From Trichodesmium sp050015995 (GTDB taxonomy: Bacteria > Cyanobacteriota > Cyanobacteriia > Cyanobacteriales > Microcoleaceae): a stretch of 64,000 nucleotides of DNA. The DNA lies in the NCBI RefSeq assembly GCF_050015995.1, contig NZ_JBNHEP010000288.1, positions 1-64,000 of the forward strand. Direction: 5' to 3'. A program made the position numbers and the translations under genes. How positions within the stretch are numbered: the stretch's first letter is position 1; every line of letters starts with the position of its first letter. Shown here in pieces: positions 58,722 through 64,000 of this stretch. The notes beneath the pieces are model-generated. The model ran no database searches. It had not been told where the DNA came from and was given only the letters and a program-made list of their open reading frames with translations.

Positions 58722-59154
58722 AAATCAAGGAGTTAAAATTATATTAGGATTCGAGAATTTATGAATTTTTAATTATGGTTATTTAGGCTTTAATTTTCAG
58801 CTAACGCCGATTATACTATGAAAAATAATGTTCGATAGTTATTAAATTTTGTCAAATATTTAGTAGCTATTTTGTACAAATCAAGTAAGATATTTGACAT
58901 TCTTTGACTATATATGACTATATTTATGTACAACGTTTATTATACCAATTAATAATAATAATATACCTAAACAAGACTTCAATTATAAATAATTAGAACT
59001 GGAGTGTGGAGACTTTTGATAATTTTCAACTAGATAATAGGTTGTTAAGAGTATTTTTTTTTCCTACACCCCACACTCTCAAACCCAAGGATATATAGCA
59101 AATTTTTTGAGGTTTGGTATAATGAACCCTAAACCTCTAGCTTTGTAAGCATTC

Positions 59155-59378
59155 AGCTATTAGCATTCAGCATTCAGCTTTTCCTGTGGAATTTTTGAAA
59201 GTAATAACTACTAAGGTTAGGTGATGAGCTTTTTCGTGTCGGACTTTGAATTTTCTTTGGAGACTAATTTCTCCTTCTCAAATAATGAGTTGATAACTCA
59301 TAGCTGCTTCGCTACGCGATATGAAAAACGTAGTTCAGACTTAGGAGACTAGCTGATAGCTGACCGCTGAATGCTTAC
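59155..59378. repeat. Dispersed repeat family B, copy
   Basis: Ends GTAAGCATTCAGCTATTAGC and GCTGATAGCTGACCGCTGAATGCTTAC, inverted over about 25 bases; an inner CTTCGCTACGCGATATGAAA palindromic module. Confidence 0.7.
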
Positions 59379-59379
59379 G

Positions 59380-59582
59380 GGAAAATTAAGGTATAAAGCC
59401 TCTCCATTTATGGAGAAAAAGCGGTCGTTTCGGCTGCTCACCGACATGAAAAGCGGAGCTTCCCGTAGGGTGGAATAGATGGGTTACCTAACCATATCCA
59501 ATCGGCCAGGAGAAGAAAAAAATTCCTTTTAGCCAATCCTTCTATTGCAGAAGAGATAATAATTAATTATTAATTATTGAAC
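59380..59582. repeat. Dispersed repeat family A with GC-rich core, copy
   Basis: GGGAAAATTAAGGTATAAAGCCTCTCC, then AAAAAGCGGTCGTTTCGGCTG...CATATCCAATCGGCCAGGAG, then CCAATCCTTCTATTGCAGAAG and AATTAATTATT units. The family B copy ends two bases before it starts. Confidence 0.75.
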
Positions 59583-59677
59583 TAGCTTTCTCAATCCACC
59601 CCTAAATAAAATCTTGGATTAGAAGCTATAATTAAGGGATAATATTTACCCTCAAAATTTCTATAACCATCAATAAA

Positions 59678-61156
59678 ATGCCTACTCAAGACAAACAACA
59701 AACAAAACAGAATTGGAAACAAATAGCCAAACAATTTGAAGCAGTTGTTGGCAAAAAAGGTGTAGTTCAACGTAAAGAAGAATTATTAGTATATGAATGT
59801 GACGGTCTAGCTAGTTATCGTCAAAGACCTGCATTAGTAATATTACCCCGTAACACCGAACAAGTCTCAGAAGCAGTAAAAATATGTCATAACCTAAATA
59901 TTCCTTGGCTTCCTAGAGGTGCTGGAACAGGTCTTTCTGGAGGTGCATTACCAATAGAAGACTGCGTTTTAATCGTTACTTCATTAATGCAAAAAATCCT
60001 GAAAATAGACTTAGAAAATCAACAAGTTGTTGTACAACCAGGGATTATTAATAACTGGGTGACACAAGCAGTTAGTGGAGCTGGTTTCTATTACGCTCCC
60101 GACCCTTCCAGTCAAATTATTTGTTCTATTGGTGGGAATATTGCTGAAAATTCTGGGGGGGTTCATTGTCTCAAATATGGAGTAACAACTAACCATGTTT
60201 TAGGATTAAAAATAGTTACTCCTGAAGGTTCAATAATTGATATTGGCGGACAAATTCCAGAGATGCCTGGTTATGACTTAACAGGTTTATTTGTAGGTTC
60301 GGAAGGTACTTTGGGAATAGCTACCGAAATTACTCTGAGAATTCTTAAATCTCCCGAATCAGTTTGCGTACTTTTAGCAGGATTTCCTAGTATTGAAACT
60401 ACCGGGCAAACTGTGTCAGATATTATCAGCGCTGGCATAATCCCTGGGGGGATGGAAATTATGGATAATTTTAGTATTAATGCTGTAGAAGATGTAGTTA
60501 AGACTGGTTTATATCCTCGGAATGCAGCAGCTATTTTATTGGTGGAATTGGATGGTTCACAGTTAGAAGTTGATGTAAATAAACAACGAGTCAAAGAAAT
60601 ATGTGAAATGAATCAAGCTATAGAAATTACTACTGCTAATGAACCGGAAAAGCGGATAAAATTATGGAAAGGGCGAAAAGCCGCTTTTGCTGCTGCTGGT
60701 AATATCAGTAAAAATTATTATGTGCAGGATGGTGTGATACCTCGGACAAAAATGGCTTATGTTTTGGGTGAAATTGAAACAATAAGTCATAAATATGGTT
60801 ATCGTATTGCAAATGTATTTCATGCCGGGGATGGGAATCTCCATCCTTTAGTTTTATATGATGATTCTGTTGAGGGAGATTTGGAAAGAGTGGAAGAAAT
60901 AGGTGGAGAAATTCTCAAATTATGTGTAGAGGTTGGTGGTAGTTTGTCTGGAGAACATGGTATTGGTTCGGATAAAAAATGTTATATGCCTTTGATGTTT
61001 AATGAGACAGATTTGGAAACAATGCAATGGGTAAGAAGTGTATTTAATCCCAAGGGTTTAGCTAATCCTGAAAAAATATTTCCTATGCCTCGAACTTGTG
61101 GAGAATCTGCTAATGTTAAGAAGGTTAAGCAGTTTGAAGGAGTGGAAGTTTTTTAA
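59678..61156 (+). CDS. glcD: Glycolate dehydrogenase FAD subunit
   Basis: A 492-residue flavoprotein that oxidises glycolate to glyoxylate in photorespiration. The FAD-binding PCMH domain (about 45-225) includes RGAGTGLSGGALPIEDCV and GSEGTLGIATEITLR. The C-terminal FAD-oxidase domain carries FHAGDGNLHPLVLYDDS and the GGSLSGEHGIGSDKKCYM motif, with His ligands at the active site. It is the cyanobacterial GlcD1 type; D-lactate dehydrogenases share the fold, so lactate use is possible. No glcE/F genes beside it. No ribosome site of note; start by homology. Confidence 0.9.
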   Translation: MPTQDKQQTKQNWKQIAKQFEAVVGKKGVVQRKEELLVYECDGLASYRQRPALVILPRNTEQVSEAVKICHNLNIPWLPRGAGTGLSGGALPIEDCVLIVTSLMQKILKIDLENQQVVVQPGIINNWVTQAVSGAGFYYAPDPSSQIICSIGGNIAENSGGVHCLKYGVTTNHVLGLKIVTPEGSIIDIGGQIPEMPGYDLTGLFVGSEGTLGIATEITLRILKSPESVCVLLAGFPSIETTGQTVSDIISAGIIPGGMEIMDNFSINAVEDVVKTGLYPRNAAAILLVELDGSQLEVDVNKQRVKEICEMNQAIEITTANEPEKRIKLWKGRKAAFAAAGNISKNYYVQDGVIPRTKMAYVLGEIETISHKYGYRIANVFHAGDGNLHPLVLYDDSVEGDLERVEEIGGEILKLCVEVGGSLSGEHGIGSDKKCYMPLMFNETDLETMQWVRSVFNPKGLANPEKIFPMPRTCGESANVKKVKQFEGVEVF

Positions 61157-61932
61157 ACTTTAGTTTCCCTTAACTCTAAATATTATCTAGTTACTAAGCA
61201 AGAAAAACTCTAGATAAATGTTTAGAAGCTGTAAAGCGTTATTTTCAGCGAGCAAAAATTAGCTTTACTTTTAAGCGGAGAAGTGTTTCTGGAAATCAAT
61301 TTTCGGCGTTCCATTATCAAGGGATGATTTTGATATCTGCCCAAAATTTAGCCCGATCAAACGAGAGTTTTAGCTTATGCAAATTTAATTGGTATTGGTG
61401 ATTTTAGCTATGAAAATGTAGAAACCGGGTTTGTATTAAATGCCTTATCGTACTAATATCTATCCCCAACAAACCCGGTTTCTTAATAATGCCTGCCTTA
61501 GATTTCATAGCTTGATTCACCAACGCCATTTAATTATTATCCCCAACTATACAACGCCAAAAAATCAACCTATATTATAATGTTTAGATAATCAGTTATA
61601 AAAAACTTTCTCCCTTGAAACTTTACTTTTTCTCTTCTACCTTCAGCATAAGTATTTAACCGGACATGATATTAGTGAATGACCTGCTAATTTAAGAGTA
61701 ATTTTCGACCTGTTAATACAACTTAAATATTAGAAAATTTGGGGTATTAATTATCAAATGATTTGGTCTATTTAAAAAAGTAGATGCCAACCCTGTTTTG
61801 TCGTAAATACATAACTGACTGAATACTAATTATTAGACATCTCTAGAAAGGATTCTCAAACCCTTACCCCAGTGTTCAAAATCGGCATTTTTGGAGATGT
61901 CTATTATTATCAAACCATCTGAAACTTATTAT
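61157..61932. other. Spacer with possible gene relic and inverted repeat
   Basis: A start-less plus-strand frame near 61200-61400 reads LEAVKRYFQRAKISFTFKRR and SAFHYQGMILISAQNLARS. It looks coding but I do not recognise it. Inverted repeat GAAACCGGGTTTG / CAAACCCGGTTTC lies at 61421-61482. No intact gene. Confidence 0.45.
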
Positions 61933-62703
61933 TTATCCCTTCTCCTGACGACGCAAACCAGCCATTGCTAAACTCACAACACCAACAGAAAACAGTGACA
62001 TGGAAACTGGTTCTGGTACTGTCTCTAATTCTGGTCCTGTCTCTAATTCTGGTCCATTACCTAGTTTAAGTTGAAATGCTAATTCTGAGCGATGGGGAGC
62101 TGTTCTATCTCTCAGATTTTTGGCATCTCCCGTCCAAGTCATAGTTGTTGTACCTGTCAATGTGAAACTCTCCTCTAGATCGGTTAACCATAGATATTGA
62201 GAGCTATTCCAATAATCACATCTCGCTTCTAAGCAGGCAAAACTAGAATTTTCCCCAACAGCCTGATCATTCAGCATTAGATTATCTACCACAACACTAT
62301 TATTTTGTTTACGAGCTGTAGTCCGAATAAATAAGTCGTCAAAAGAATCTGTAATGCCGTATTCCAATTTTTGTCCACCAATTTCGTAAGTTAGAGTACC
62401 GTCCTCGAATGTCAGAGTAAAATCTTCTCCTTGTCCGCTCACCCAATCAAAAGCACGGTACTGATCGACAACTGTTTGACCACCAGAACCATTATCGTAA
62501 TGGATATTAAATTCATGTTCTGCTGCTCCTGATAAATCTCCAATCCGTCCTTCCGCAGCGACATCTATTGTTGCGCCTAATTCTTCAAAGTCTGCTTCTC
62601 CATTAATAACACCTCCCAGAGTAAAAGCATTTGCTGAAACTGGCGCTCCTAAAAATCCGATCCCTAATGCTGCTAATGCTAAAAATGATTTGCACTTATT
62701 CAT
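61933..62703 (-). CDS. PEP-CTERM anchored exported protein
   Basis: A 256-residue exported protein. Residues 1-26 are a signal peptide (NKCKSFLALAALGIGFLG, cleavage probably after ANA). The central part is beta-rich with an ITDSFDDLFIRTTARKQNNS region and two Cys (CLEARC); it may belong to the choice-of-anchor W group, which I cannot confirm. The C-terminus VPEPVSMSLFSVGVVSLAMA plus RR is a clear PEP-CTERM sorting signal for an exosortase. Just before it the motif GPELET is repeated. GGAGCA precedes the ATG. Function unknown; probably cell-surface or matrix. Confidence 0.85.
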   Translation of the reverse strand: MNKCKSFLALAALGIGFLGAPVSANAFTLGGVINGEADFEELGATIDVAAEGRIGDLSGAAEHEFNIHYDNGSGGQTVVDQYRAFDWVSGQGEDFTLTFEDGTLTYEIGGQKLEYGITDSFDDLFIRTTARKQNNSVVVDNLMLNDQAVGENSSFACLEARCDYWNSSQYLWLTDLEESFTLTGTTTMTWTGDAKNLRDRTAPHRSELAFQLKLGNGPELETGPELETVPEPVSMSLFSVGVVSLAMAGLRRQEKG

Positions 62704-63090
62704 CTGCTGTGCTCCTTCGGTCTGTGTGTTTCTTTACAATTCCAATCTAACCTGCCGAGAACCAGATGTGCAAGCAAAATAGTAATATTTTACACAATCT
62801 TTAATTTGTTAAAAATCTTAAGTATTATCATCTAAAAGCTTTAAATATATGAATTATAGACATGTCCGCAAATATAATTATATTAGTAGCAATTTAATTA
62901 ATAGCTTCAGTATTTACTCGTGATAAACTCAAATTTTTCTAGCCTCAGCCATAATAATTTGAAAATTTGCTCTAGTTGTGGCGATCGCTCATCCTCAAGA
63001 AGACTTTTTGAACTAATAAAATCTACTGTAGGGGCGAATGGCCATTCGCCCCTAATAGATATGGCCGTTCTGCCTAAGTCCTGTTTTAGA
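62704..63090. other. Spacer with perfect 24-bp palindrome
   Basis: No gene. AGGGGCGAATGGCCATTCGCCCCT at about 63031-63054 is a perfect palindrome of a type common in cyanobacterial genomes. A HIP1 site is at about 62983. Confidence 0.65.
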
Positions 63091-63640
63091 TAAACTTAGG
63101 CATGAAGCGATCGCCTCAATTAAATAGATAAGAGACAAAACTACAACGTCTGAGTTTTTAGATTTTAGATAAACTTAGGCATGAGGCGATCGCCTCAATT
63201 AAATAGATAAGAGACAAAACTACAACGTCTGAGTTTTTAGNNNNNNNNNNNNNNNNNNNNNNNNNNNNNNNNNNNNNNNNNNNNNNNNNNNNNNNNNNNN
63301 NNNNNNNNNNNNNNNNNNNNNNNNNNNNNNNNNNNNNNNNGCGATCGCCTCAATTAAATAGATAAGAGACAAAACTACAACGTCTGAGTTTTTAGATTTT
63401 AGATAAACTTAGGCATGAGGCGATCGCCTCAATTAAATAGATAAGAGACAAAACTACAACGTCTGAGTTTTTGGATTTTAGATAAACTTAGGCATGAAGC
63501 GATCGCCTCAATTAAATAGATAAGAGATAAAACTACAACGTCTGAGTTTTTGGATTTTAGATAAACTTAGGCATGAAGCGATCGCCTCAATTAAATAGAT
63601 AAGAGATAAAACTACAACGTCTGAGTTTTGAGATAGACTT
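63091..63640. repeat. 79-bp tandem array with one HIP1 site per unit
   Basis: TAAACTTAGGCATGA occurs at 63091, 63170, 63404, 63483 and 63562, always 79 bp apart or a multiple with the gap. Each unit carries GCGATCGC inside a larger palindrome, often AGGCGATCGCCT. Units differ by one to three bases. 100 Ns interrupt it. Confidence 0.92.
63241..63340. other. Assembly gap (100 N)
   Basis: Run of 100 Ns inside the 79-bp array. The flanks are nearly in phase: 63404 minus 63170 is 234, against 237 for three units. Confidence 0.98.
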
Positions 63641-63819
63641 TAGATAAAAAAAGAAAATTTAGCTTTTCTTACCTCCATTTTTCTGGCCTCTCTATGTAGG
63701 AAGTATAGAAAGCTTTTGCATTTCATCTGTTCAGCAAAGTATGCTCAAGAAAGCTTCTCTGTTTGCGGAGCATTCCGTAGGAAAAGAAGCTAACTGATAA
63801 TTGATAATTGATAACTGAA

Positions 63820-64000
63820 ATGACCTCTCCAAAAGATTCCTTAACCTTACTTACTCCCTTCAATATAGGAGATTTAACTCTGAAAAACCGAGTCATCATG
63901 GCTCCCCTAACTCGGTCTCGTGCTGGAGTAGAAAGGATGCCTAACTCTATGATGGCAGAATATTACGCTCAACGAGCAGGTGCAGGTTTAATTATTTCTG
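63820..64000 (+). CDS. Old Yellow Enzyme family alkene reductase, 5' part
   Basis: The first 60 codons of a gene cut by the window edge. LLTPFNIGDLTLKNRVIMAP and LTRSRAG then MMAEYYAQRAGAGLIIS match the start of FMN-dependent NADH:flavin oxidoreductases of the NemA/OYE class. The ATG follows a TGATAAT/TGATAAC heptamer run by a few bases. Substrate not predictable. Confidence 0.85.
   Translation, partial: MTSPKDSLTLLTPFNIGDLTLKNRVIMAPLTRSRAGVERMPNSMMAEYYAQRAGAGLIIS

Larger units (their letters stand above)
58722..59677. other. Spacer upstream of glcD
   Basis: Contains the probable left end of the tnpB element (58924-58945, one mismatch to 361-382), a family B repeat (59155-59378) and a family A repeat with core (59380-59582), the last two almost abutting. 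No gene. Confidence 0.6.

Overview
The window looks like a draft-assembly piece of a low-GC filamentous cyanobacterium. HIP1 octamers (GCGATCGC) are scattered throughout. The genes include cyanobacterial types: VIPP1, a nearly complete phylloquinone pathway, KGK-domain and GUN4-domain proteins, CyDciA-like DUF721 and a FAD-linked GlcD. Coding density is low and the spacers are full of heptamer repeats, dispersed repeats and dead insertion sequences. This texture resembles Trichodesmium or Okeania-type marine Oscillatoriales; the assignment is an inference. I saw no rRNA, tRNA or CRISPR array. There are three runs of 100 Ns, and all three sit inside tandem repeats.

Layout. 0-10 kb: TnpB remnant, group 2 sigma factor, an Anbu proteasome-like peptidase, a four-copy 240-bp array, two tandem TerB-like genes and a 1044-aa transglutaminase/DUF2126 protein. 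The last belongs to the gene set usually found with Anbu. 10-14 kb: a decayed partial copy of the DUF2126 gene, a 278-bp tandem array, and an AAA ATPase + DUF3226 (TOPRIM-like) gene pair that resembles a split OLD-type nuclease. 14-26 kb: phosphatase, kinase-WD40 protein, a decayed major vault protein gene (lost start codon, large internal deletion, two frame changes), TMEM14, DUF815 ATPase and a third TerB-like gene.

26-52 kb carries most of phylloquinone (vitamin K1) synthesis: DHNA-CoA thioesterase, menE, menC, menH, menA, menF, menD and, farther away, menB. Mixed in are msrB, glutaredoxin, an IS607 remnant, a VIPP1/PspA pair separated by two dead transposases, a SPOR-like membrane protein and the DUF721 gene. 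52-64 kb: tadA, plsC, a kinase-GUN4 pseudogene with two in-frame stops, another dead tnpB, glycolate dehydrogenase glcD, a PEP-CTERM protein, a 79-bp HIP1-bearing tandem array and the start of an Old Yellow Enzyme gene.

The main lesson of the window is turnover. Tandem arrays eat into gene ends (menC), repeat families nest inside one another, and several large genes survive only as fossils (vault protein, kinase-GUN4, DUF2126 copy, TnpBs). The intact genes are mostly housekeeping: photosystem I quinone supply, thylakoid membrane maintenance, tRNA editing, lipid synthesis and photorespiration.
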